A stretch of 64,000 nucleotides of DNA, taken from JAABRU01 sp050180235. GTDB lineage: Bacteria; Desulfobacterota; Desulfobacteria; Desulfobacterales; Desulfococcaceae. A program made the position numbers and the translations under genes. Numbering within the stretch: the stretch's first letter is position 1; every line of letters begins with the position of its first letter. The DNA is taken from assembly GCA_050180235.1 (NCBI GenBank), contig JBFXEJ010000017.1, positions 1 to 64,000 on the forward strand, written 5' to 3'. The notes below the pieces were generated by a model. It had not been told where the DNA came from. It saw only the letters and a list, made by a program, of their open reading frames with translations, and did no database searches. Below, piece after piece: positions 1-8,311 of this stretch.

Positions 1-2
1 TC

Positions 3-107
3 CCGGAAATGAAAGATTATGTGGCAGATATTCTGAAAAAATGTTCCCAAAAAATCACAGCATCTCTTACCGGTTTTTCCTATATTTTGGATGCAGTTAA
101 TATATAA
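3..107 (+). CDS. C-terminal tail of an unidentified protein (partial)
   Basis: The reading frame open at the window edge (starting PEMKDYVADILKKC) runs 34 codons to a TAA. It is convergent with the cohesin gene. The fragment is too short to assign and could be chance; only the open frame and plausible amino-acid composition support it. Confidence 0.3.
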   Translation, partial: PEMKDYVADILKKCSQKITASLTGFSYILDAVNI

Positions 108-109
108 TT

Positions 110-127
110 TCAATGGAGAATTGGTAT
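110..127. repeat. Half copy of repeat family B (terminal repeat)
   Basis: TCAATGGAGAATTGGTAT matches the right end of the family B elements seen at 14591, 30901, 33769 and elsewhere. No matching left end is visible nearby, so this is a remnant. It contains the stop codon of the cohesin gene. Confidence 0.55.
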
Positions 128-1165
128 TAATCTTCTTACCTGCCACAGAATCAAAACCTGTATCACCAGAATCAGCACCAGAATCCCAAAAATCATCCAG
201 TGCCATGCAGTGAGACTGCTGTTTCCCTTTTCCGCATTCTCAGCCGGATTTTTCATTTCCGCAACCGCCTTAACAGACTGCTGTTCGGTGTGTATGGAAG
301 ACAGACCGGAAATCTGCTTTTTTTCAGATTCCAATATCTCAACTCCTGTATTTTTTTCAGCATCCTGGGATTTCATACTGTGCCTGTCTGCTGAAAGGCG
401 CTCTCCGCCCTGCTTTTCCCGCAATTTTTCCCGGCCCTGTCCTGTTTTCCCGGTTTCCGGTATTGCAGTCTCCCTGTTTTCCCCTGCTGTATCTGAATAA
501 AATGCAGATCTGTCATCAGAGGAATGGGCTTTTCCCAAAGGATTCATGGCAATCTCCGCAGACAGAGCCAGATCCGCATTTGCGGCATTTTGGCCGGATT
601 CTGACTGATTTTCTGTGTCTGCATCTGCTTTTTCCGTGTCATCCGCATTTATTTCCTCATCATTTTCTTCGGAATTTCCGGAAAAAGAACCCGTTGTCAC
701 AGACCAGTCTTTGACATCATCCAGCAGATTTTGTATCTGCACATCACAGCTTTTCTCCGCGACCACCTCAAATTCCAGACTGACCAGAACCCCGGATACG
801 CCCTGAGAAATCTGATTCTCTCCCGCGTCAAAGCCGCCAATCCGCACTGTTCCGAAATCTGTATTGCTGGCACTGAAATTCGTAAAACCCTGTGTCAGAG
901 AACCCGGAACAAATCCCCGGAACCGCAGGACACTTGCATCATACTTCACCTCAAAACCCAGCGCGTTCACTGCATTGGGAACATCCGCAGCAGACACTGC
1001 AAAACTGATCTTTTCCCCTGTCCCGGCGCTCTGTCTGTCTATCCGCAGCACCGCGGCGCACACTGTATCGGCCATAATATAAAGGATACAGAACATCATG
1101 CAGAGCATTTGGCAGAGCATCGGGCCGTCCAGTATTTTTCGGATTTTTTGTGCAGGTTTCATCAT
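110..1165 (-). CDS. Membrane-anchored cohesin-domain protein
   Basis: A 351-residue protein probably displayed outside the cytoplasm. Residues about 15-37 form a signal peptide. Residues about 38-160 resemble a cohesin fold: it starts AVLRIDRQSAGTGEKISF and continues with the typical GFEVKYDASVLRF and VSLEFEVVA strands. A long acidic, then Lys/Glu-rich linker follows. A transmembrane helix (about 325-345) ends in basic RR and anchors the C-terminus. AAAAGGAG precedes the ATG. In the cohesin family this fold binds dockerin domains, and a dockerin-bearing M14 peptidase lies 3.6 kb away. The last codons and the stop lie inside a half copy of repeat family B (110-127), so the extreme C-terminus is probably repeat-derived. 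The cohesin call is from fold-like strand patterns and is good but not certain. Confidence 0.75.
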   Translation of the reverse strand: MMKPAQKIRKILDGPMLCQMLCMMFCILYIMADTVCAAVLRIDRQSAGTGEKISFAVSAADVPNAVNALGFEVKYDASVLRFRGFVPGSLTQGFTNFSASNTDFGTVRIGGFDAGENQISQGVSGVLVSLEFEVVAEKSCDVQIQNLLDDVKDWSVTTGSFSGNSEENDEEINADDTEKADADTENQSESGQNAANADLALSAEIAMNPLGKAHSSDDRSAFYSDTAGENRETAIPETGKTGQGREKLREKQGGERLSADRHSMKSQDAEKNTGVEILESEKKQISGLSSIHTEQQSVKAVAEMKNPAENAEKGNSSLTAWHWMIFGILVLILVIQVLILWQVRRLIPILH

Positions 1166-1596
1166 TATCTCCTTTTAAAACAGGTATACGAAAAAAGAAT
1201 GGGAAATCTTACAGACCATTAAAAAAATTTTTGGAAATTTTTTGACTGGTATTTTTATTCTGCTGCGAAGATACAAAGTCTCACAAAGGGCTAAATTCGT
1301 TCAAAACCCTGATGTGGTGAAATGATTGTAAACGGTTTTTCCCCATCCAAAACCCCGAAGATTAAATGACAATGTCACCTTTCAGGGTTCCTAATGATGA
1401 AAATATCTTTTTTCTATAATAATTTCAGTTTCTCATGTTTTTCACCGGATTGATCCCCTGCCATTTTTTATACAGAACAAACGGCAACTGTTTCCCATTT
1501 TTATAGAATCCCTTGCTTTTTGACAGAGAATCAGGCATAAAAAGAATTTATCGGACATCATTATTAATAACCGGGTACAGAAAAGGAGACTCTTCC
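1166..1596. other. Divergent intergenic region
   Basis: These 431 bases separate the divergently transcribed cohesin and FadL-like genes and must hold both promoters. They are AT-rich. I see no clear -10/-35 pair, riboswitch or repeat family; a TTTTTTCTATAATAAT string near 1408 recurs upstream of kdsB at about 14109. Confidence 0.4.
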
Positions 1597-2934
1597 ATGC
1601 AATTTGTCAGGCATATCAGGCAGATCGGACTGTGTTTTTTTCTCTTCTGTATATGTGGCGCAACTGTTTCTGCACAGGAAGCGGATTTTGGTCAGCGCAT
1701 TGAAATTCCCGCCTCTTTCAACCCTGTCGGTTCCGGGGCCAGGGCATTGGGAATGGGAGGAGCCTTTATTTCAGTTGCGGATGATGCCACTGCCGCATCA
1801 TGGAATCCGGCAGGGCTTATCCAGTTGGAAAAACCGGAAATATCCATTGTGGGCAGTTTTGTCCACCGCATAGAGGACAACAGCTTTGAAACCCATCCGG
1901 AGGCAGACGGGGCAGAGTCTGTGGATGTGAGTGATCTCAATTATTTCAGTGCCAGCTATCCCTTTGCCCTTTGGGGATACAATATGATCGTATCCCTGAA
2001 CTGGCAGCATCTGTATGACATGACCCGGCAGTGGACTTTTCCTATTCGGGAAGAATTCTCCCCGGATTTATTTCAAAATCAATCTGTTGATTCCCGGCAG
2101 GAAGGAAGTCTTTCTGCACTTGGGCTGGCCTGTGCTGTTCAAATCACGCCGGATATTTCGCTGGGATTCACCCTGAATGTCTGGGATGATGACATTGCGG
2201 GAAATGAATGGACGCAGAAAACCTGGCAGTGGGGAGATGGAAATTATTATGGAGATGCGTATGTATTTGAAAGTTATATGTATGACCGCTATTCCCTCAG
2301 CGGTGTGAATATGAATTTCGGCTTATTGTGGAATGTGAATGCAAATCTCAGCCTGGGAGCAGTGCTGAAAACTCCATTTGATGCTGACATCACTCACAAA
2401 CATACCGGAAACTACCTGATTCGTCAGGCAAATCCGAATATCCCGGATTATATGGGAAATACAGACTATGAAGAGGATGGCACCCTTTCCATGCCGCTTT
2501 CTTTCGGTATTGGAGCGGCATACCGTTTTTCCGACAGACTCACGGCTTCACTTGATATTTACAGAACCCAGTGGGATGATTTTGAATATGAGAACAGCAA
2601 AGGTGAAAAAAAATCTCCCATCACCGGCAAAGAGAGCGATATGGATCCAACCCATCAGGTACGCATGGGAGCGGAATACCTGTTTATCCTTCCGCAGTAT
2701 GTGATTCCGGTGCGTGCGGGACTGTTTTACGACCCTGCCCCGGCAGAAGGCAGTCCCGATGATTTTTACGGTTTCAGCATCGGTTCCGGCATTGCCTGGA
2801 AACGCTTTGCTTTTGACATGGCCTGGCAGTTTAGAATGGGAAATGATGCGGGCGGAGCAGGGCTTGAAAATTGGGGATTGTCGCAGGATGTGCGGGAACA
2901 TACGCTTTACACATCGATTATTGTCCATTTCTGA
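1597..2934 (+). CDS. FadL/OmpP1-like outer-membrane protein
   Basis: A 445-residue predicted outer-membrane beta-barrel of the OmpP1/FadL/TodX or PorV-like type, which carries hydrophobic compounds or supports secretion. The ATG at 1597 is chosen because AAAAGGAG lies just upstream and a signal peptide follows at once (LCFFLFCICGATVSAQ). The mature part begins with the family hallmark GSGARALGMGGAFISVADDA (residues about 45-65), then ASWNPAG. The rest shows alternating amphipathic strands and ends in an aromatic residue (IIVHF), as barrel proteins do. It stands alone between the cohesin gene and an unknown gene. The transported substrate cannot be told from sequence. Confidence 0.85.
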   Translation: MQFVRHIRQIGLCFFLFCICGATVSAQEADFGQRIEIPASFNPVGSGARALGMGGAFISVADDATAASWNPAGLIQLEKPEISIVGSFVHRIEDNSFETHPEADGAESVDVSDLNYFSASYPFALWGYNMIVSLNWQHLYDMTRQWTFPIREEFSPDLFQNQSVDSRQEGSLSALGLACAVQITPDISLGFTLNVWDDDIAGNEWTQKTWQWGDGNYYGDAYVFESYMYDRYSLSGVNMNFGLLWNVNANLSLGAVLKTPFDADITHKHTGNYLIRQANPNIPDYMGNTDYEEDGTLSMPLSFGIGAAYRFSDRLTASLDIYRTQWDDFEYENSKGEKKSPITGKESDMDPTHQVRMGAEYLFILPQYVIPVRAGLFYDPAPAEGSPDDFYGFSIGSGIAWKRFAFDMAWQFRMGNDAGGAGLENWGLSQDVREHTLYTSIIVHF

Positions 2935-3070
2935 AAACAGAGCCTGTTCATGAGTTGTTCCAAAGGCATGGAAACTTTATTTCCGCACCACAGACCCGGA
3001 AGCCTGTACTGCCGTCCTGCATGAAACAGAAGTATAGCATCTTTATCCTAAAAAAATTCGGAGTATTGTC

Positions 3071-4054
3071 ATGTCTGTTTTTTCCATGATCGGAAAACTG
3101 TTAGGGGTCAGCAAAAGCGGAAAAGCCGCTGATGAGCCGGAATGTATGTCTGAAATATTCGGATGGGTGGCTGAAGAAATGGATCCCAGGATACGCAGGG
3201 TAAGCGGATACAAAAGAAGACTGAAACCATCTGTGATTCATGCCTGCAATTATATTGACGGTCTGGTGGAAAAAATTCCGGGACCAGTGGATATCCGGCC
3301 GGAAAAATGGGAAGAAAATCCCATGCTGAATGCTTTTTTCGTAACTTCGGATGAAATAAGGCGGCTTGTGGCCAGCTCACCCGGCATTCAGAAGATGCTG
3401 CAGAAAAACAGCCCTTCCGGATACTGTGCATTTCTGGTCATGAGCAAAACGGAAAGCAGGAATTTCGGGACAGAAATGCAGGGAGAGATCATGAAAAGGG
3501 ACGTGATTCATACATCCGTCACCTTCAGGGATCACCGGATAGATGCGGTTTTTCCTTCGGAAGAGGAACTGCGCAATGATTTGAGAAAACGGGGAATAAA
3601 GCTGCTTATGACCCTTGTTCTGGAGAATATTCTGTCCCTGGAGGAATGGATCTCTGAGCTGGAGGAGCAGAAGCATCTGCTGGAAATGCACCTGAAGATC
3701 AGGGATTCCCGGCAGAGGAGCCTTGCATCTCTCCTTGTGTCCGGAAGCGAAGAGGCCCCGGAAAACCGTGAAGCTGCAAAGATATTGCAGAAAATAGAGG
3801 AAAAACTGGTTCAGCTTCACGCACAGTTGCACACACCCGAAGATATTATGAATCAGGTCATAAAAGTTCTGATGCATCCGGAAAAATGCCTGGGAATTGA
3901 AAAAATTTCCATGAAAATAAGTCCGATGAATATTCTGCTCGCTCCGGATGCAGGGGAAAAGGGAACGGAAATCACCCTTGCACAGTTCCGCATAAAAGGA
4001 GAAGAACAGAAATGGGTTGGAATTATTGTCAGAGTGGGAGGAAAAGATTCTTAA
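3071..4054 (+). CDS. Conserved-looking protein of unknown function
   Basis: A 327-residue, soluble-looking protein that I do not recognise. It has no signal peptide or membrane helix. The N-terminal half contains charged, mixed alpha/beta sequence (EIFGWVAEEMDPRIRRVSGY). The centre (about 185-265) is strongly helical and Glu/Leu/Gln-rich, likely a coiled coil. The C-terminal part looks beta-rich. The stop codon sits one base before the start of the PaaI-like thioesterase, so the two are very probably one operon and may be functionally linked. Confidence 0.7.
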   Translation: MSVFSMIGKLLGVSKSGKAADEPECMSEIFGWVAEEMDPRIRRVSGYKRRLKPSVIHACNYIDGLVEKIPGPVDIRPEKWEENPMLNAFFVTSDEIRRLVASSPGIQKMLQKNSPSGYCAFLVMSKTESRNFGTEMQGEIMKRDVIHTSVTFRDHRIDAVFPSEEELRNDLRKRGIKLLMTLVLENILSLEEWISELEEQKHLLEMHLKIRDSRQRSLASLLVSGSEEAPENREAAKILQKIEEKLVQLHAQLHTPEDIMNQVIKVLMHPEKCLGIEKISMKISPMNILLAPDAGEKGTEITLAQFRIKGEEQKWVGIIVRVGGKDS

Positions 4055-4055
4055 A

Positions 4056-4481
4056 ATGGATGAAAAGCGTATCAGTCTGCTGAAAAAGGATTTTGCACAG
4101 GGTTTTCCGGCCTGGTGCGGTTTTGAGGTGAAAGAGGCCGGAGACGGAATATTTGAAACCTGTCTGCGCATCCGGGATGAGCACAGGCAGCAGGACGGAT
4201 TTGTTCATGCCGGGGTTATGGCCACAATGGCGGATCACACTGCCGGATATGCGGCCTTTACCACAGTATCTGAAGATTTCCGTATTCTGACCATTGAATT
4301 CAAGATCAATTTTTTCAAACCAGCGACCGGTGAAGTGCTGATCTGCCGGTCAAAAGTCATTAACCGCGGAAAAACGGTCATTGTGTCGGAATCTGAACTT
4401 TTTTCCGTTTCCAAAACACAGGAAAAAAAGGTTTCCAAAGCCACGGTTACGCTTATGGCAGTTCCGCTTTCCTCTCTTTAA
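4056..4481 (+). CDS. PaaI-family hotdog thioesterase
   Basis: A 141-residue hotdog-fold acyl-CoA thioesterase of the PaaI/YdiI type. The segment from VHAGVMATMADHTAGYAAF to LTIEFKINFFKPATG is the family core: the D in MADHTAG is the usual catalytic or positioning residue, and the FKINFFKPA strand is characteristic. The ATG at 4056 is preferred over one at 4017 because GGGAGGAAAAG lies upstream at normal spacing and the earlier start would overlap the preceding gene by 38 bases. It is probably co-transcribed with the preceding unknown gene. The substrate is unknown. Confidence 0.85.
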   Translation: MDEKRISLLKKDFAQGFPAWCGFEVKEAGDGIFETCLRIRDEHRQQDGFVHAGVMATMADHTAGYAAFTTVSEDFRILTIEFKINFFKPATGEVLICRSKVINRGKTVIVSESELFSVSKTQEKKVSKATVTLMAVPLSSL

Positions 4482-4617
4482 AAGCAGATCCGGAAAGATT
4501 TTGCGGACTTTGCGTTTCTTTTTCCCATGCAGAAATCCCAGGAGGGCAATGCCTGTTATTTATTTATCTGATTTTACGCTGCCCTTTCAAAAATCAGGAG
4601 CCATTCTCTTTGACCCT

Positions 4618-4704
4618 CATTCCGGCATAAACCGGAATCCATTATTTTCAGACGGTTCCGGATACCGGCTTTCGCTGATATGACGAAAGAGCGTAACATC
4701 AGTT
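4618..4704. repeat. REP-like palindromic repeat (family G)
   Basis: The sequence holds CATTCCGGCATAAACCGGAATCC, a spacer, then GGATACCGGCTTTCGC and a terminal GCGTAACATCAGTT. The same modules recur across the window (for example 12421, 30041, 42699, 43047, 46172, 47123, 49868). The copies are imperfect inverted repeats that can fold into hairpins. Confidence 0.75.
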
Positions 4705-4777
4705 GGTTATGTTTTGTATCCTGTCTCACAGGGAAAAGTCTGCTGTTTTTTTGGATCTGAATACCGGGGACATAAAA

Positions 4778-6298
4778 ATGAAAATATCTCTGATGCTGTG
4801 TCTGATGCTGATGATTTCTCCGGTCTGCACAGTTTTTTCTTTTGATCCGGCTTCCGTAAAAACAGCAAAAATCACAGTTCCGGATCGGGAAGGACTGATG
4901 CGGCTGATTAATATGGGCGCGGATGTTGACAGTGTCCGTGGCAATACCGTCATCGTATATGCTTCAGAGCAACTGCTGGGGGAAATTGCCGCACTTGGCT
5001 ATGAAATCAGTATTATACCTGATTTTTTTCCAAATGTTCAGGACAGGGCAGGAACTTATCACTCTTATGAGGAACTGGGAGATGAACTTGATGATATTGC
5101 AGAAAATTATCCCCTTATCTGCCGTATCTTCAGCATTGGGCAGTCTTTTCAGAAACGGGAACTTTGGGTGATGAAAATCACGGATTCGCCGGATGCGGAA
5201 GAGGATGAACCGGAAATCACATTTATTTCTTCCATGCACGGAGATGAACCGGTCGGAATGGAACTGTGCATGAATCTGATTCATCTGCTTGCGGGAAATT
5301 ATGGAAGCGATCCGGAACTGACTGATCTGGTAAATGAAACTGAAATATGGATTATGCCACTTATGAATCCTGACGGATATGCAATGAAAACCCGTTACAA
5401 CGCCCAGGGATTTGATCTTAACCGCAGTTTTCCGGATCGGGTTAAAGATCCCTTTGTCTCTTTTGAAGCCCGTCCTGCTGAAACCCGGCACATCATGAAC
5501 TGGGCAATGGCAAATTCCCCTGTGCTTTCAGCTTCTTTTCACACAGGAGCGCTGGTGGTCAATTATCCTTTTGACTCTGACCCGAATCCCGGTGCTTTAT
5601 ATTCCGCTTCGCCGGATGATGAACTCTTTATTGAACAGTCCCTTACGTATTCCTTTCTGAATAAACCCATGTATGACAGTACCGAGTTTGCGCGCGGAAT
5701 TGTAAACGGCGTTGAATGGTATCAGGTCTACGGTGGAATGCAGGACTGGCATTATCTCCGGCTGGGATGCAATCAGCTTACCATTGAGCTTTCAGATGAT
5801 AAATGGCCTCTATATTCTGAGATACCGGACCTGTGGGAAGACAACCGCTCTGCAATGCTCGCTTATATGCAGTGGAGTCTGAGGGGAATAAGGGGAATTG
5901 TAACGGACAGCATAAGCGGGGAACCGCTGAAAGCCGCAATCCGGGTTGAAGGGATTGATCATGATGTTTTTACCGATCCGGATGCCGGGGATTATCACCG
6001 GATGCTTGTGCCCGGAACATACAGTATTCAGGTATCAGCCACAGGATATATGGAACGCACGGTCTGCGGTATTGAGGTGGGTTCCGGAAAGGCAGCACGC
6101 GAAGATATTGCCCTGATCCCCAAAAATGCAGGGGATGTGAACGGATATGAAGAAACTGATCTGACTGATGCCATTCTGATTTTGCAAATGCTCACAGGCA
6201 CAAATACAGAAACTGTGAAAACCGCAGTTGATCCGGACAAAGACGGGAAAACCGGTCTGCCGGAAGCCATTTTTATACTCAGACTTTGTGCCTTCTGA
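4778..6298 (+). CDS. Secreted M14 zinc carboxypeptidase with C-terminal dockerin
   Basis: A 506-residue secreted metallopeptidase. The ATG at 4778 gives an immediate signal peptide (KISLMLCLMLMISPVCTVFS). The M14 domain covers about residues 95-380: SMHGDEPVGME carries the zinc-binding HxxE, NPDGY and FDLNRSFPD are the substrate-binding stretch, SFHTGALVVNYP supplies the third zinc His, and LTIELSDDKWP the catalytic Glu. A carboxypeptidase-regulatory-like beta domain (GIRGIVTDSISGEP onward) follows. The last 55 residues form a dockerin-like pair of EF-hand loops (GDVNGYEETDLTDAILILQ and DPDKDGKTGLPEAIFIL). By family knowledge it cleaves C-terminal residues from peptides; the dockerin suggests docking on a cohesin such as that at 110-1165. 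Confidence 0.9.
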   Translation: MKISLMLCLMLMISPVCTVFSFDPASVKTAKITVPDREGLMRLINMGADVDSVRGNTVIVYASEQLLGEIAALGYEISIIPDFFPNVQDRAGTYHSYEELGDELDDIAENYPLICRIFSIGQSFQKRELWVMKITDSPDAEEDEPEITFISSMHGDEPVGMELCMNLIHLLAGNYGSDPELTDLVNETEIWIMPLMNPDGYAMKTRYNAQGFDLNRSFPDRVKDPFVSFEARPAETRHIMNWAMANSPVLSASFHTGALVVNYPFDSDPNPGALYSASPDDELFIEQSLTYSFLNKPMYDSTEFARGIVNGVEWYQVYGGMQDWHYLRLGCNQLTIELSDDKWPLYSEIPDLWEDNRSAMLAYMQWSLRGIRGIVTDSISGEPLKAAIRVEGIDHDVFTDPDAGDYHRMLVPGTYSIQVSATGYMERTVCGIEVGSGKAAREDIALIPKNAGDVNGYEETDLTDAILILQMLTGTNTETVKTAVDPDKDGKTGLPEAIFILRLCAF

Positions 6299-6515
6299 TT
6301 CTTTATGCTTGAAAAAAAAATAATGCCGTACTATAGATTTCAGGAAAATGTTTGTCAAAAAAACATTAGGGTTTTCCCATAATCAATGCTCAGAGTCTGT
6401 AACAAATAACCTTTACAATTTTCTGTCCGAAAACCATTAGGGTTTGCAGCAGCTTATTCTGATACAGACCCTAAGGCACAAAGAGACACAAATTTTTTTT
6501 GTATTCTTGGCAGAT

Positions 6516-6623
6516 TTAAGGTGAGTTCTGAAAATAAATATCCCATTTCAGTTCACATGCACAGGGCAAAAGCTGGAAGCTTTTGATACTTTGCTGGTAT
6601 ATTTTTTTCTGGAAATCACCTAA
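6516..6623. repeat. Family C miniature element
   Basis: The ends TTAAGGTGAGTTC and GAAATCACCTAA are inverted repeats of each other. The interior (AAAATAAATATCCC, TTCAGTTCACA, AAAGCTGGAAGCTTTTGATACTTTG) is closely matched by copies at 43138-43239 and 51838-51937. No protein is encoded, so this is MITE-like. Confidence 0.7.
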
Positions 6624-6668
6624 CCGTCATGAAATTTTTTTGCTGAAATATTTTTCAGATTTCATATT

Positions 6669-6738
6669 AGACCTCTTGCAAAACTGGGAGTTGCACCTTT
6701 GATTTTATTGGATTAAAATTGACTTTTGCAAGAGGTCT
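6669..6738. repeat. Family D inverted-repeat element (MITE-like)
   Basis: AGACCTCTTGCAAAA (6669-6683) is perfectly repeated in inverse at 6724-6738, enclosing 40 bases. An extra T/A pair flanks each end. Such ends are typical of IS-derived miniature elements. No other copy was seen in this window. Confidence 0.7.
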
Positions 6739-6798
6739 ATTACATTTTTTCAGATTTTAAGCAGGTCAGCATAAATTTTCGGATATAAAGTTTTCAGA

Positions 6799-6829
6799 AA
6801 AATCCGGTTTTCCGGAAAAACCGGATTTT
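6799..6829. terminator. Strong hairpin, possible terminator
   Basis: AAAATCCGGTTTT and AAAACCGGATTTT pair perfectly over 13 bp around a 5-base loop. It lies upstream of the MFS gene and inside a repeat that also appears, in altered form, at about 14330-14390 and 53550-53610. It could therefore be a repeat hairpin rather than a dedicated terminator. Confidence 0.4.
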
Positions 6830-6881
6830 CTGAATGCACGAAAAATTTCGTTTGCCTGCTTATATAAGGTTTAACTATCAG

Positions 6882-8048
6882 ATGACAAAAGAAAATGACC
6901 GGATCAATGTCCGTGTGCTTTTTGCTCTTACCCTGGTTCACTTCACAGGCGATTTTTACAGTTCCTTCACAGCACCGCTTTTTCCCCTGTTTGTGGAAAA
7001 AATGGGACTTTCCCTGACACAGGTGGGAATCATTGCAGGATTCAGCCGTTTTCTGGCTTTTATTGTGCAGCCTCCGGTGGGCTACCTGGCTGACCGGTAC
7101 CGGACAAGGGCCTTTATTCTTACCGGTATGCTTATGCCTGTGATTTTTGTGCCTCTGTCCGGCATTTCCACAGGATTTTGGACACTGCTCCTGGCCACTG
7201 CGCTGGGTTCTTTCGGCTCTTCCATGTTTCATCCCTCTGTCACAGGAATGGTTCCGGTATATTCCGGCCATCGGGCAGGATTTGCCATGTCTGTGTTCAA
7301 TACGGGCGGAACATTTGCCTTTGGTGTCGGCCCGCTTTTTATAACATGGTATGCAGCCCGTTTCGGGCTGGATGCACTTCCGTTCACCATGATTTTCGGA
7401 ATGATTGTGTTTGTGTGGATATTCGCGATTCTCCCGCGTCCTGCCAGCGAGGGACTGCGCAGCCTGGGATTTATCGGTTCTGTCAAAGAAAGTCTGGGCA
7501 GTGCGTGGAAAATTGTTGCACTGATATGGGTGGTGATGTTTCTGCGTGCAGTGGTTGGGCAGTCCTTTCTGACTTTCATGCCGGTGCTGTATGTGCAGAA
7601 AGGATATTCCGTTGTTTCAGCAGGTGTGATTTTTTCCCTGTTCACAGTGGCCGGAACCGTCAGCGGGATCACAGCGGGTCATGTATCTGACAGGATTGGA
7701 TTTAAACCGGTTTTTATCTGCTCCCATCTTCTTATGACACCCATGCTGCTGGGGTTTCTGCATTGCACAGGAAACTGGGTTTACCTGGGATCAATACTGG
7801 CCGGCGGAGCGGTGCTGGCCTCTCTTCCCCTGGGAGTTGTCATGGCCCAGAAAATTGCACCCAAAGGCAGATCCATGGTGGCCAGTCTGATGATGGGATT
7901 TGCCTATGGACTGGGCGGAATGATTTCACCTCTGGTGGGCAAACTCTCAGATATTTATTCCATCCATACTGTGCTGAGCATTATATCCCTGATTCCACTG
8001 CTGACCCTGGTGCTGATTTGGCGTTTTCCCAACGTGAAAAATGACTGA
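6882..8048 (+). CDS. Major facilitator superfamily transporter
   Basis: A 388-residue inner-membrane transporter with about 12 hydrophobic helices. The MFS signature after helix 2 is visible as GYLADRYRTR, with a second copy in the C-terminal half (GHVSDRIGFKPV). The sequence FGSSMFHPSVTGMVPVYSGHRAG resembles the fosmidomycin-resistance (Fsr) branch. The ATG at 6882 follows an AAGG at loose spacing; an ATG at 6834 lies next to the hairpin, has no ribosome site and would add a non-hydrophobic leader. It stands alone. The substrate is unknown; drug or small-anion export is a family-based guess. Confidence 0.85.
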   Translation: MTKENDRINVRVLFALTLVHFTGDFYSSFTAPLFPLFVEKMGLSLTQVGIIAGFSRFLAFIVQPPVGYLADRYRTRAFILTGMLMPVIFVPLSGISTGFWTLLLATALGSFGSSMFHPSVTGMVPVYSGHRAGFAMSVFNTGGTFAFGVGPLFITWYAARFGLDALPFTMIFGMIVFVWIFAILPRPASEGLRSLGFIGSVKESLGSAWKIVALIWVVMFLRAVVGQSFLTFMPVLYVQKGYSVVSAGVIFSLFTVAGTVSGITAGHVSDRIGFKPVFICSHLLMTPMLLGFLHCTGNWVYLGSILAGGAVLASLPLGVVMAQKIAPKGRSMVASLMMGFAYGLGGMISPLVGKLSDIYSIHTVLSIISLIPLLTLVLIWRFPNVKND

Positions 8049-8116
8049 TTTCCAATATGGATTGCAAGGGGATTTGATGGAATCCTTTCAGAAACCGTTA
8101 GTCACCCTGCTGCACT

Positions 8117-8195
8117 GTCATACTGGCATAAGCCTGAATCCAGTGGATTCAACCTGTTCTGAATACCGGCTTTCGCCTGTATGATAACAGAGTGT
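8117..8195. repeat. REP-like palindromic repeat (family G)
   Basis: GTCATACTGGCATAAGCCTGAATCC and GAATACCGGCTTTCGCCTGTATGA are the two arms of the family G repeat. It abuts a truncated family B element. Confidence 0.6.
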
Positions 8196-8196
8196 A

Positions 8197-8300
8197 ATAC
8201 CAGTTCTCCATTGACCTGATCCAATATTGCCGGTTTTTCCGCTGTTTTGTATGTGCAAAAAACCGCTCTGCCCAATTTTTGCACTCCTCCGGATCAGGTG
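8197..8300. repeat. Truncated family B element
   Basis: The left end ATACCAGTTCTCCATTGA and the interior (GTTTTTCCGCTG, TGTGCAAAAAACCGCTC, TTTTTGCACTCCTCCGGATCAG) match the full copy at 30901-31052. The right terminal repeat is missing. Confidence 0.6.
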
Positions 8301-8311
8301 CAAGCCTCCTG

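Larger units (their letters stand above)
6299..6881. other. Repeat-filled intergenic region
   Basis: These 583 bases hold no convincing gene. They contain a family C element (6516-6623), a family D inverted-repeat element (6669-6738) and a strong hairpin (6799-6829). A short ACCATTAGGGTTT-like string occurs twice, near 6363 and 6432. Confidence 0.6.

Noticed and set aside
4702..4778. GGTTATGTTTTG before the M14 gene, similar to a cassette core site
   Set aside because: No matching attC (R'' ACATAAC with paired arms) follows the gene at 6298, and the GTTATG falls at the tail of a REP-like repeat.
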